From Duganella sp. 1224 (GTDB lineage: Bacteria; Pseudomonadota; Gammaproteobacteria; Burkholderiales; Burkholderiaceae_D), in NCBI RefSeq assembly GCF_013408245.1, contig NZ_JACBYS010000001.1:1488001-1552000 (forward strand): a stretch of DNA of 64,000 nt, in the 5' to 3' direction. Below, one piece after another: positions 37,285 through 45,694 of the stretch. A program made the position numbers and the translations under genes. Positions within the stretch are counted from its first letter, which is position 1. Every line of letters begins with the position of its first letter. The notes beneath the pieces are model-generated. The model had not been told where the DNA came from. It saw nothing but the letters and a program-made list of their open reading frames with translations, and did not search any database.

Positions 37285-37655
37285 GTCGCGCGTGACGAGC
37301 GCAGCGCGGCGCCGAGGATTTCCTCGATCCGCAGGCGCGCGCGCTGGCCGCTCTCGTCATCGGGGAAATGCACGCCGATGCCCTGCGCCTTGTTGTTGTG
37401 CGCGCCGGGCGGCGTGATCCAGGCGACCTTGCCGGCGATCGGGTATTTGTTGGGATCGTCCATCAGCGCCAGGATCAGGTAAATCTCGTCGCCCAGCTTG
37501 TACGGCTTTTGCGTCGGCACGAACATGCCGCCGTTTTTCAGGAAAGGCATGTAGGCCGCGTACAGCGCGGCCTTTTCCTTGATGGCCAGCGATAGCACCG
37601 TCGGCCGTGGCGCCATCGGCACGGTGTTCGGGTCAAGTGGGCTGGCAGCGGACAT
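37272..37655 (-). CDS. pilZ: PilZ domain protein (type IV pilus PilZ type)
   Basis: 127-aa PilZ-domain protein of the kind that sits after holB and supports type IV pilus assembly in Pseudomonas and relatives. The fold is visible in FLKNGGMFVPTQKPYKLGDEIYLILAL, AGKVAWITPPGAHNNKAQGIGVHF. It lacks the RxxxR c-di-GMP-binding motif in front of the barrel, as expected for true PilZ, which does not bind c-di-GMP. It lies 10 bp after holB on the same strand, so it is part of the mltG-tmk-holB-pilZ operon. Confidence 0.92.
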   Translation of the reverse strand: MSAASPLDPNTVPMAPRPTVLSLAIKEKAALYAAYMPFLKNGGMFVPTQKPYKLGDEIYLILALMDDPNKYPIAGKVAWITPPGAHNNKAQGIGVHFPDDESGQRARLRIEEILGAALRSSRATHTL

Positions 37656-37665
37656 TCCTTACCTT

Positions 37666-38697
37666 TCAGCTACAGCAGTTGGCGTACTCAAGCAGCATCT
37701 CTTCCAGGAACAGCTTGGGCGACAGCGGGTGATCGGCCGTGGCGCGGCGCTCGTTGGCGCCCTTGATCGCGGCCAGCAGGCGGCTGACGTGGATCTTGTC
37801 GGCCAGGCTGGCCAGCTCTTTCTGGTAACGCGGATAATACCGGATGTTACCCGCCAGTTTGTACGAAAACACATCGTAAAGCCAGCGCTGCAACCAGGAC
37901 GACGGGCCGCCCAATGGCACTTTCTGCAACTTGTCGGCAACCTTGAGCGCGCCTTCGACGCTCGGGTGGGCCAGCAGTTGCAGCAGCGTTTCCAGATCCT
38001 CGCGGCTGCCGGACTCGGCCTGCTCCAGCGCCGCCAGCGGCGCGCCGCCCTGCTCGCGCAACCAGCTGTCGGCGTCGGCCACGCCCTGCGCCTTGAGCCA
38101 GGCCAGCGCTTCGGCATGGTTCGGCATCGGCAGGGCAAACTTGCGGCAGCGCGACAGGATGGTCGGCAGCAGGCGGTCCAGGCTGTTCGAGGCCAGCAGG
38201 AACACCGTGCCCGGCGGCGGCTCTTCCAGCGTTTTCAGCAGCGCGTTGGAGGCCGGCATGTTGAGCGCCTCGGCCGGGTACAGCACCACCACGCGCAAGC
38301 CCTGGCGGTGGGTCGAGATGTTCATGAAATCCGCCAGCGAGCGGATCTGTTCGATCTTGATTTCCTTGGACGGCGTCTTCGACTTGGCGGCCTTCTTGAC
38401 TTCGCCCTCGCCCTCCTCGCCCTCGGCCGCCGGCTCGTCCTCCATGGCCTCGGGCCGGATGCGGCGGTAGTCCGGGTGGTTTTGCTGCGAGAACCAGCCG
38501 CAGGACGCGCACGCGCCGCAGGCATGGCCGTCCGGCCGCACGTCCTCGCATAGCAGGCCTTGGGCGAATTGCTCGATGAAATCGGCCTTGCCTATCCCGG
38601 CGGCGCCATGGAACAAGATGGCGTGCGGCATGCGCTGGCGCAGCGTTTGCAGCTGCTGCCACGACGATTCCTGCCACGGGTAGATGGAATTGCTCAT
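37666..38697 (-). CDS. holB: DNA polymerase III subunit delta'
   Basis: 343-aa clamp-loader subunit, an AAA+ fold. It shows the P-loop-like GAAGIGKADFIEQFA (about 33-47), a zinc-binding set of four cysteines (CEDVRPDGHACGACASCGW), sensor-type TLEEPPPGTVFLLAS and the SRC motif (LSRCRKFALP). An acidic insert (EAMEDEPAAEGEEGEGEVKKAA, about 85-107) is longer than in E. coli. It lies 16 bp after tmk and 10 bp before pilZ. Function: it helps open and load the beta sliding clamp. Confidence 0.95.
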   Translation of the reverse strand: MSNSIYPWQESSWQQLQTLRQRMPHAILFHGAAGIGKADFIEQFAQGLLCEDVRPDGHACGACASCGWFSQQNHPDYRRIRPEAMEDEPAAEGEEGEGEVKKAAKSKTPSKEIKIEQIRSLADFMNISTHRQGLRVVVLYPAEALNMPASNALLKTLEEPPPGTVFLLASNSLDRLLPTILSRCRKFALPMPNHAEALAWLKAQGVADADSWLREQGGAPLAALEQAESGSREDLETLLQLLAHPSVEGALKVADKLQKVPLGGPSSWLQRWLYDVFSYKLAGNIRYYPRYQKELASLADKIHVSRLLAAIKGANERRATADHPLSPKLFLEEMLLEYANCCS

Positions 38698-38713
38698 TAC
38701 TCAGTATTTTAAG

Positions 38714-39319
38714 TCAAAAGAACGCGTCGAGGATGGCGGCCAGCTGCTGCTGGATCGCGGCGATGCTTTGCGTCGAGTCGATCACGCGGAAGCGTTGCGG
38801 GAACTGGGCCGCGCGGCGCAGGTATTCGGCGCGGGTGGCGGCAAAGAAGTCGGCCTTTTCCTGCTCGAACTTGTCCAGCTCGCGGGTGGCGTCGAGCCGG
38901 GCGCGCGCCACGTCCAGCGGCACGTCGAACAGCAGCGTCAGGTCGGGCTGCAGCTGCGGGTGGACCCACTGCTCCAGCGCCTCCAGCCTGGCCAGGCTCA
39001 TGCCGCGGCCGCCGCCCTGGTAGGCGAAGCTGGAATCGGTGAAGCGGTCGGAAATGACGCAGGCGCCGCGTGCCAGCGCCGGCTGGATCACTTGCGCAAT
39101 GTGCTCGCGGCGGCTGGCGAACACCAGCAGCGCCTCGGTTTCGATGTGCATTTTTTCGTGCAGCACGAGTTGGCGCAACTGTTCGCCCAGCGGCGTGCCG
39201 CCCGGCTCGCGCGAGCTGACCAGCTCGATGCCGCGCTGGCGGATGTAGTCGGCGACGAAGGCGATGTGCGTCGACTTGCCGGCGCCATCGATGCCTTCGA
39301 AGGTGATGAATTTACCCAT
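38714..39319 (-). CDS. tmk: thymidylate kinase
   Basis: 201-aa dTMP kinase making dTDP for DNA synthesis. Visible: P-loop [12 protein letters not shown] (7-18), the [13 protein letters not shown] substrate motif, [16 protein letters not shown], and a LID-region [16 protein letters not shown]. Six bases separate it from the mltG stop, and the pair is followed by holB, the usual order in gamma- and betaproteobacteria. Confidence 0.96.
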   Translation of the reverse strand: MGKFITFEGIDGAGKSTHIAFVADYIRQRGIELVSSREPGGTPLGEQLRQLVLHEKMHIETEALLVFASRREHIAQVIQPALARGACVISDRFTDSSFAYQGGGRGMSLARLEALEQWVHPQLQPDLTLLFDVPLDVARARLDATRELDKFEQEKADFFAATRAEYLRRAAQFPQRFRVIDSTQSIAAIQQQLAAILDAFF

Positions 39320-39325
39320 GTAGTG

Positions 39326-40315
39326 TTATCGTTGATACTGGTTGACTGCGCGATTATGGTCGTTCAGGTTGTCCGAGAACTGGCTGGTGCCGTTGCCCTT
39401 GGAGACGAAATACAGCGCGGCGGTCTTGGCCGGCGACAGCGCCGCCATCAGCGACTGCACGCCCGGCAGCGCGATCGGCGTCGGCGGCAGGCCGGCGCGC
39501 GTGTAGGTATTGTACGGGGTGTCGGTTTCCAGGTCCTTCTTGCGGATTTTGCCGTCGTACTTGCTGCCCATGCCGTAGATCACGGTCGGGTCGGTCTGCA
39601 GCAGCATGCCGAGCTTCAGGCGGTTGACGAACACGCCGGCGATCATGGCGCGCTCGGACTTTTGCCCGGTTTCCTTTTCGACGATGGAGGCCATGGTCAG
39701 CGCCTCGTACGGGGTGCGGTATGGCAGCGACGGATCGCGCTTGGCCCAGGCGTCGGCCAGGCGGGTCAGCATCATCGCATGCGCCTGCTTGTAGATCTGC
39801 AGGTCGCTGGAACCCTTGGCGAACAGATAGGTGTCCGGGAAGAACAGCCCTTCGGCGTCCTTGTAGTCGGACGCCAGCGCCTGCATCAGCTCGGCGTCGG
39901 ACATGGCCACGGTGTCGTGCTTGAGCCCCTTGTGGGCGGCGATGGCGGCCCGCATCTGGCGGAAGGTCCAGCCCTCGATGATGGTCAGCTGCTCCTGCGC
40001 GAACTCGCCGCGCGCCAGCTGGTCGATCAGGCGCAGCGGCGTCGAGCCGGGCTTGAGCTCGTAGGAACCGGCTTTCAGCTTGCTGCTCTTGCCGGTCGCG
40101 CGCGCCAGCAGGTTGAACAGCAGCGGCTGGATCGGCACGCCGGCCTCGGCGATCTGCTGGCCGGCCGCGTGGGCGCCGCTGCCGGGCGTGATGGTGAAGT
40201 CGATGGCCTCGGCGTCGGCCGGGATGATCGGGTTCTGCGACCAGTACATGAAATAACCGCCGCCGGCGATGGCCAGCACGATGCACAGACTAATTATTTT
40301 TTTGATAAAAGCCAT
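39326..40315 (-). CDS. mltG: endolytic peptidoglycan transglycosylase MltG
   Basis: 329-aa inner-membrane lytic transglycosylase that cuts nascent glycan strands and so sets their length (YceG family). It has one N-terminal membrane segment (about 7-25), a LysM-like region (ITPGSGAHAAGQQIAEAGV), and the catalytic region with Glu in ASIVEKETGQ. Further family motifs are RNRL-type VFVNRLKLGMLLQTDPTVIYG, YNTYTRAGLPPTPI and YFVSKGNGTSQFS. It begins the mltG-tmk-holB-pilZ operon, divergent from ygfZ. Confidence 0.96.
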   Translation of the reverse strand: MAFIKKIISLCIVLAIAGGGYFMYWSQNPIIPADAEAIDFTITPGSGAHAAGQQIAEAGVPIQPLLFNLLARATGKSSKLKAGSYELKPGSTPLRLIDQLARGEFAQEQLTIIEGWTFRQMRAAIAAHKGLKHDTVAMSDAELMQALASDYKDAEGLFFPDTYLFAKGSSDLQIYKQAHAMMLTRLADAWAKRDPSLPYRTPYEALTMASIVEKETGQKSERAMIAGVFVNRLKLGMLLQTDPTVIYGMGSKYDGKIRKKDLETDTPYNTYTRAGLPPTPIALPGVQSLMAALSPAKTAALYFVSKGNGTSQFSDNLNDHNRAVNQYQR

Positions 40316-40394
40316 TATGAAAGCAGTCTTGTTGAGTCAAGTCGCACAGCTTGCCAGTTCCTGGCGCTGTCCGCCAGCGCGTTTTGCGTGGCAT

Positions 40395-40424
40395 CTGACG
40401 CGTTCCGCGCGACATCACTATAAT
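40395..40424 (+). promoter_or_regulatory. sigma-70-type promoter for ygfZ
   Basis: CTGACG (40395-40400) and a perfect TATAAT (40419-40424) with 18 bases between. It lies in the divergent gap between mltG and ygfZ; the transcript would start near 40431, about 38 bases before the ATG. Confidence 0.6.
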
Positions 40425-40468
40425 GAGCCCGTAATGATAATGCTTTCACCGTCAAAAGATTGAAAATT

Positions 40469-41485
40469 ATGGCTTCCTGGAATGAACTTTTAACGCCGCC
40501 AGCGGTTCCGCTGAGCACGACGCAACTGGCGGTCGGTTTTGTCGCGCCGATCACCGACCTCGGCCTGATCGCGCTGGACGGCGAGGAATCGGCCAGCTTC
40601 CTGCATGCGCAGCTGACCAACGACGTCGAACACCTGGGCCAGAACGAGGCCCGCCTGGCCGGCTACTGCTCGCCGAAAGGCCGCCTGCTGGCTTCGTTCC
40701 TGATGTGGCGCAACGCCTCTACCATCTTCCTGCAAGTGGCGCGCGACATCCAGCCGGCCATCCAGAAACGCCTGTCGATGTTCGTGCTGCGCGCCAAGAC
40801 CAAGCTCAGCGACGCCACCGAGCTGCCGGCCCACCAGGTGGTGCTGGGCCTGGGCGGCGGCCTGGCCGAAGCCACGCTGCAGACCTGGTTCGACGCCCTG
40901 CCCGCCAAGCCCTACGCCAAGCTGGATCACCCGCTGGGCACGCTGATCCGCGTGGCCGACGTGTTCGGCGCGCCGCGCTACCAGTGGCTGATGTCGGCCG
41001 AGACGGCCCAGAACGTGGCGCCGGAACTGGCCGCCAAGCTCAGCGTGGGCGGCAACGACGCCTGGCAGCTGTCCGAAATCCACGCCGGCGTGGCGCACAT
41101 CGGCAAGGCCACGCAGGAGCAGTTCGTGCCGCAGATGGTCAATTACGAGCTGCTGGGCGGCGTCAACTTCAAGAAAGGCTGCTACCCGGGGCAGGAAATC
41201 GTCGCCCGCAGCCAGTATCTGGGCAAGCTCAAGCGCCGCACCACGCTGGTCAGCATACCCGACCCAGCGGTGGCGGCCGGACAGGAAGTGTTTGCCACGG
41301 CCGATCCCGAGCAGCCGTGCGGCATGATCGTCAACGCCGCGCCCAACGGCCAGGGCGGCGTCGACGCGCTGGTGGAAATGAAGCTGGCGGCCATCGAGTC
41401 GGCTTCTGTGCGGCTGGGCTCGGCGCAAGGTACGCCGCTGAGCTTCCTGGCCATGCCCTATGTGCTGGAAGCGCTCGATCTCTAG
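40469..41485 (+). CDS. ygfZ: folate-binding protein YgfZ/GcvT-like
   Basis: 338-aa folate-dependent protein that aids repair or assembly of some iron-sulfur enzymes. The signature KGCYPGQEIVARSQYLGKLKRR, with its essential cysteine, is present; the N-terminal part has LDGEESASFLHAQLTNDV as in the family. The ATG at 40469 (MASWNELL) was chosen over TTG at 40460. The gene is divergent from mltG. A DUF4936 gene follows with a one-base gap. Confidence 0.94.
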   Translation: MASWNELLTPPAVPLSTTQLAVGFVAPITDLGLIALDGEESASFLHAQLTNDVEHLGQNEARLAGYCSPKGRLLASFLMWRNASTIFLQVARDIQPAIQKRLSMFVLRAKTKLSDATELPAHQVVLGLGGGLAEATLQTWFDALPAKPYAKLDHPLGTLIRVADVFGAPRYQWLMSAETAQNVAPELAAKLSVGGNDAWQLSEIHAGVAHIGKATQEQFVPQMVNYELLGGVNFKKGCYPGQEIVARSQYLGKLKRRTTLVSIPDPAVAAGQEVFATADPEQPCGMIVNAAPNGQGGVDALVEMKLAAIESASVRLGSAQGTPLSFLAMPYVLEALDL

Positions 41486-41486
41486 C

Positions 41487-41774
41487 ATGGATCTCTACAT
41501 CTACTACAAGGTCAAGGACAGCGACGCGGCGTCCTTGCTGGCGGCACTCGTCCCGATGCAGGCGGCGCTGGCGCAACGTCACGGCGTTGCGTGCCAATTG
41601 AAGCGCCGTCCGGACAGCAAGGATGGGGTGCAGACCTGGATGGAAGTCTATCCGGCGGTGTCCGACACCTTTGCGGCGGCATTGCGCGAGGCGGTGGCGG
41701 CGGCCGGCGTGGACCAGTACACCACCGGCCTGCGCCACACCGAAGTCTTTATGGACGTCGTCCCATGTGCCTGA
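41487..41774 (+). CDS. DUF4936 family protein
   Basis: 95-aa cytoplasmic protein of the DUF4936 family, function unknown. The sequence opens MDLYIYYKVKDSDAASLL, has a ferredoxin-like pattern of beta-alpha-beta, and QTWMEVYPAV in the middle. Its ATG follows the ygfZ stop after one base, and its end overlaps the next gene by ten bases, so the three genes ygfZ, this one and the NRDE gene form one transcript. The same trio order is common in Burkholderiales, from general knowledge. Confidence 0.85.
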   Translation: MDLYIYYKVKDSDAASLLAALVPMQAALAQRHGVACQLKRRPDSKDGVQTWMEVYPAVSDTFAAALREAVAAAGVDQYTTGLRHTEVFMDVVPCA

Positions 41775-42508
41775 TCGTCTTTGCCTGGCAGGTGGTGCCG
41801 GCGGTGCCGCTGATCGCCGCCGCCAACCGCGATGAGTTCTATCAGCGCGCCACCGCGCCAGCCGCGCCGTGGCCCGAGCATCCGCAGGTCTACGCCGGCC
41901 GCGACCTGCAGGCTGGCGGCAGCTGGATGGGCATCACCCAGCCCGGCGCCGACGGCGGGCCGTCGCGCTTCGCCGCCATCACCAACATCCGCGCGCCGTC
42001 CGCGCACAAGGACGATGCGCCGTCACGCGGCCACCTGGTCGCCGACTACCTGGCCGGCAATATGACACCGCAGGAGTATGTGGCCACGATCCGCCCCACG
42101 GCCGGCCGCTACAACGGTTTCAACCTGATCCTGGGCGACCGCGACACGCTAATCTGGTACTCCAACAAGGGCGACGGCGACCCGCGCAACGGCCAGCCGC
42201 TGGAGCCCGGCATCTACGGGCTGTCGAACGCGCTGCTGGATGCGCCGTGGCCGAAAGTGCTGAAGACCAAAGCCCAGTTCGCCAGCCTGCTGTGCCTGGG
42301 GGCGCCGGAGGAAGCCTTCTTCGAGATGCTGTCCGACACCACGCAAGCGCCCGACCTGCGTCTGCCGGAAACCGGCGTGCCGCTGGAGCTGGAACGCGTG
42401 CTGTCCGCCGTCCGCATCGAAAGCCCCGGCTACGGCACCCGCACCTCCACCGTCGTCAAGCTCTACGCCAACGCCCCCGCCACCCTGCACGAGGTGCTGA
42501 TACACTGA
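41765..42508 (+). CDS. NRDE/TANGO2 family protein
   Basis: 247-aa protein of the NRDE (TANGO2) family, an N-terminal-nucleophile-like fold. Cys2 is placed right after Met1 (MCLIVFAW), and the name motif is AANRDEFYQR. Other typical segments are YAGRDLQAGGSWMGI, FAAITNIR and SRGHLVADYL. Proposed roles of eukaryotic relatives lie in haem or lipid handling; the bacterial role is open. It starts inside the DUF4936 gene (10-bp overlap). Confidence 0.9.
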   Translation: MCLIVFAWQVVPAVPLIAAANRDEFYQRATAPAAPWPEHPQVYAGRDLQAGGSWMGITQPGADGGPSRFAAITNIRAPSAHKDDAPSRGHLVADYLAGNMTPQEYVATIRPTAGRYNGFNLILGDRDTLIWYSNKGDGDPRNGQPLEPGIYGLSNALLDAPWPKVLKTKAQFASLLCLGAPEEAFFEMLSDTTQAPDLRLPETGVPLELERVLSAVRIESPGYGTRTSTVVKLYANAPATLHEVLIH

Positions 42509-42546
42509 TCGCCGCGGGCGTCATCGTCATGCACGTGTTTTCGTCC

Positions 42547-43764
42547 TCAACCCACTGACTTCGCCAGCAACTGGCGGAAGGCGGTGAACACCTTGCGCAT
42601 GGCCGGAGCCTTGTAGGGGAACATGTCTTCCGGGTCCATCGCGTGGACGATCATGGCGTTGTCGGCTTCGAAGATCAGCAGGTCGCCGTTGGGCATTTCG
42701 CCGCAGTCGATGCCGAGGTATTCCATGCCCAGGCGCGCATAAATCGCCGCCAGCGCGGCCTGGTGGCGGACCGCGAAACCCTGCTCGAAACGCGCCATTT
42801 CCGCCGCCTCCTCGGCGCGCTTGTCGGCGCTTTCGGTCATGCCGGCGTTCAGGTAGTGGATCATCCAGTTCTGCGAAATCGCGTAGTGGCAGATATACGG
42901 CACGCCGTCGATCAGCGCCACGCGGTATTTGCGAAACATGCCGTCGGCGCTGCGGTAGTCGACAAAGCGCGAGATGTAGAACTGCGGCCCGGCCACCTTG
43001 TCCAGGTAGGCCCCGAGCGCGGCCGGCGTGTCGATCTTCTCCAGGTTGGTGCCGGCGTGCGAGCCGAGCGGACGCACGATGATCGGAAAGCCGCCGTCCG
43101 GCAGCAAGCTTTCGATCGGCTGCGTGCCGGCTGCCACCGCCTTCAGCGCGCCCAGCGTGGTGCGGACCGACAACGGCATTTCCACCTGCGGCAAGCCGCG
43201 CAGCGCAGCGCTGAGGCCGTCGCGCGAAGTCATGCGGATCTGCTGCGGCCGGTTCAGCACCGGACGCGGCCAGTTGGCGGTGTATTCGATCAGCCGCGCC
43301 AGCAGCGGCTGGTTGGCTTCCGACTCGGCCACGCCGACCAGCATCACGTCATGGTCCGGCACCTCCTCGGGAAAATCTTCATCGGCGCGCAGATACAGCA
43401 GTTCCAGCGTGACGTCGCTGTCTTCGACCAGGAATTCGACCGGCGTGTTGGCCATCAGGTCGCCCGGCCCCATCAGCACCAGCAGCGTGGGGCCGCCCGG
43501 CTTGGCGGCCGGGATGGTGTAGCGCGGCTGCAGCATGATGGCCTCGGACTGCACCGCCAGCGCGTCATCGCGGTTGCCGGTGAGCTGTAGCACGGTGGAA
43601 AAATCCATGTAGGCGTTGGCGTCGTTCGGATAGGTCTGGGCGCGCTGCAACAGCGCCTGGCCGATCGGCGACAGGTCTTCGCCGGCGAAGGCGCGGCGCA
43701 TCAACGGCGCCACGCCGATGAGCGGCGCGTTGTGCTGGCCGATCGTGCTTGCATCAAAGGTCAT
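42547..43764 (-). CDS. ATP-grasp-like protein with TPR-type N-terminus
   Basis: 405-aa protein, not firmly assigned. Residues about 30-80 resemble a TPR unit (AQTYPNDANAYMDFSTVLQLTGNRDDALAVQSEAI). The C-terminal half looks like an ATP-grasp ligase: GGFPIIVRPLGSHAGTNLEKI (ATP-binding lysine region, here with Arg), QFYISRFVDYRSADGMFRKYRVALIDG, and DCGEMPNGDLLIFEADNAM (metal-binding acidic residues). ATP-grasp enzymes join a carboxylate to an amine or thiol. Its start overlaps the stop of the PLP decarboxylase by four bases (ATGA), so both act in one pathway. The substrate is unknown. Confidence 0.7.
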   Translation of the reverse strand: MTFDASTIGQHNAPLIGVAPLMRRAFAGEDLSPIGQALLQRAQTYPNDANAYMDFSTVLQLTGNRDDALAVQSEAIMLQPRYTIPAAKPGGPTLLVLMGPGDLMANTPVEFLVEDSDVTLELLYLRADEDFPEEVPDHDVMLVGVAESEANQPLLARLIEYTANWPRPVLNRPQQIRMTSRDGLSAALRGLPQVEMPLSVRTTLGALKAVAAGTQPIESLLPDGGFPIIVRPLGSHAGTNLEKIDTPAALGAYLDKVAGPQFYISRFVDYRSADGMFRKYRVALIDGVPYICHYAISQNWMIHYLNAGMTESADKRAEEAAEMARFEQGFAVRHQAALAAIYARLGMEYLGIDCGEMPNGDLLIFEADNAMIVHAMDPEDMFPYKAPAMRKVFTAFRQLLAKSVG

Positions 43765-45239
43765 GCGGACTCCAGGTGAGAGGCAGCCAGGCGCGCGGCG
43801 CCCAGCGTCAGCACTGCGTTCAGCAGCGCGTCGATATCTTGTTGGCCGGTGCGGTGGTTGACGATGGCCGTGCGGATCGTCAAGTGACCGCGTACCGTGG
43901 TAGCGGAGGGAGCGGCAATGCCGGACTCCTGCAGGTCGGCGATCAGCGCGGCATTGAAGGCATCGGCGTCGGCGTGGCCCGGCGCGCGGTGGCGGAAGCA
44001 GACGATGTTCAGCGCCACCGGCGCCAGCAGTTCCAGCTCCGGCTGCGCCTTGACCCGCTCCTCCAGGTAGCGCGCCAGCAGGCAGGTTTCATAAATCACC
44101 TGGCCGATGCGCTCGGCGCCGAATACCTGGAAGGTGAACCAGGTTTTCAGCGCGCGGAAGCCGCGCGACAGGTCGGGGCCGAAATCGCACGGCCACGGCG
44201 AATTGGCCGCCATGCCACGGGCGTCGCGGCGCAGGTAGGTGTCGCGGCTGGCAAAGGTTTCAAGGTGCAGACCGGCGTCGCGCACCAGGATGAAGCCGGC
44301 GTCATACGGCACCTGGCCCCATTTGTGAAAGTCGCAGGCGATGGAGTCGGCCAGCTCGATGCCTGCCAGCAGCGGGCGCAGTTCGGGCGACAGCGCCGCC
44401 AGCGCGCCATAGGCGCCATCGACGTGGAACCACAGGCCGTTGCGCTCGGCAATGGCGGCCAGTTGCGGCAGCGCGTCGATGGCGCCAACGTCGACCGTGC
44501 CGGCCGTCCCGGCCACGAAGAAGGGCTGCAGGCCGGCCTGGCGGTCGGCGGCGATGGCGCTTTCCAGCGCCGCGATATCCATCTGGAAGGCAGCGTTCAT
44601 CGGGATCCTGCGCAGGTGGGCGCTGCCGAGGCCGGCCAGATCCATGGCCTGGGCGATGCAGCCGTGCGCGCCGGCCGAGGCGTAGGCCACCAGTTGCCGC
44701 TTGGGTGGAATGCCGTGGCTGCGCACTTCCCGGCCCAGCGCGCGGTAGCGGGCCACCAGCACGGCGATCATATTGGCCAGCGAACTGCCGGTGACAAACA
44801 GGCCGGAGGACGACGCCGGGAAACCGAACAGCTCGGCCATCCAGCGCGTGATCTGCCGCTCGACTTCCACCGGAATCTGGTCGCGCCCGCCGCAGTTGGC
44901 GTTGAGGCCGGCGGCCAGCATTTCGGCCAGCATGCCGACCGGCGTGCCGCCGCCCTGCACCCAGCCGAAGAAGCCGGGATGAATGTTGCCTATCGTATAA
45001 GGAAGTATATGTTCCATGAACTGTTGGTGGACCTCGGCCAGTTCGCTGCCCCGGGCCGGCAGCGGCGCGTGGAAGGCGGCGCGGGCCTCCTGCGGCACCG
45101 GCTGCCAGACCGGGCGCTGGCGCAGGTTCTGCAGATAATCGATCATGTCGTCCAGCATGCGATGGCCCTGGGCGCGGAAGGCCTGCCAATCGGCCGGATC
45201 CAGCGGTCCGGCGAAATTTTCTTGCGTTTTTTTTGCCAT
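43761..45239 (-). CDS. PLP-dependent (group II) amino acid decarboxylase
   Basis: 492-aa pyridoxal-phosphate enzyme of the aromatic-amino-acid/glutamate decarboxylase family. Family marks: NIHPGFFGWVQGGGTPVGML, GLFVTGSSLANM (phosphate site), HVDGAYG (Asp274 for the pyridine nitrogen), DFHKWGQVPYDAG (Lys306, Schiff base). The preceding ATG at 45239 was taken since the upstream frame lacks homologous character. Products are amines; the exact amino acid cannot be read. It is coupled to the ATP-grasp gene. The 71-bp divergent gap to flaG probably holds both promoters. Confidence 0.9.
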   Translation of the reverse strand: MAKKTQENFAGPLDPADWQAFRAQGHRMLDDMIDYLQNLRQRPVWQPVPQEARAAFHAPLPARGSELAEVHQQFMEHILPYTIGNIHPGFFGWVQGGGTPVGMLAEMLAAGLNANCGGRDQIPVEVERQITRWMAELFGFPASSSGLFVTGSSLANMIAVLVARYRALGREVRSHGIPPKRQLVAYASAGAHGCIAQAMDLAGLGSAHLRRIPMNAAFQMDIAALESAIAADRQAGLQPFFVAGTAGTVDVGAIDALPQLAAIAERNGLWFHVDGAYGALAALSPELRPLLAGIELADSIACDFHKWGQVPYDAGFILVRDAGLHLETFASRDTYLRRDARGMAANSPWPCDFGPDLSRGFRALKTWFTFQVFGAERIGQVIYETCLLARYLEERVKAQPELELLAPVALNIVCFRHRAPGHADADAFNAALIADLQESGIAAPSATTVRGHLTIRTAIVNHRTGQQDIDALLNAVLTLGAARLAASHLESA

Positions 45240-45310
45240 GTGACTCAATTTTTGTTCAGGCCTGCCGTTAATACCAGTAACGGCGTAGTTTGCCCAAGGA
45301 AAAACCACTT

Positions 45311-45685
45311 ATGGATACGAGCAGCATTAACCGTCTGGATACGCTACCCACCTCCACCGCTGCGTGGGCGGTGTTGCCTGCGCCTGCCTTGGACCGAAGC
45401 GGGGGCGCGGATGCCGCACAGGCTATTGTCGCCGCTAAAGTTGATCCGGCGGCGGCGCTGCCGAGTAAATCTGAGTTAAAAAAGTCGGTTGACGCGATAA
45501 ATCGTTTCCTCGAAAACAATAGTCAGGTAGAGTTCAGCATCGACGACAACAGCGGCCTGCCGGTGGTGAAGGTCATCGATACCCAGACCAAGCAGGTGTT
45601 GCGGCAGCTTCCATCGGAAGAGTCGCTGGAAATCGCCAAGAATCTCAACAGCATGAAGGGCCTGCTCATCGATAGCAAGGCATAG
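45311..45685 (+). CDS. flaG: FlaG family flagellar protein
   Basis: 124-aa protein with a disordered first half and a typical FlaG domain at the end: SQVEFSIDDNSGLPVVKVIDTQTKQVLRQLPSEESLEIAKNL. FlaG proteins influence flagellar filament length. AAGGA lies ten bases before the ATG, a little far. No other flagellar structural gene is adjacent, so this copy is separated from the fla cluster. A PLP-fold gene follows with nine bases between stop and start. Confidence 0.85.
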   Translation: MDTSSINRLDTLPTSTAAWAVLPAPALDRSGGADAAQAIVAAKVDPAAALPSKSELKKSVDAINRFLENNSQVEFSIDDNSGLPVVKVIDTQTKQVLRQLPSEESLEIAKNLNSMKGLLIDSKA

Positions 45686-45694
45686 TACTCCAAC

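Noticed and set aside
37272..37655. PilZ protein as a c-di-GMP receptor tied to the SiaD cyclase
   Set aside because: It lacks the RxxxR motif and sits in the holB operon as the pilus-type PilZ does.
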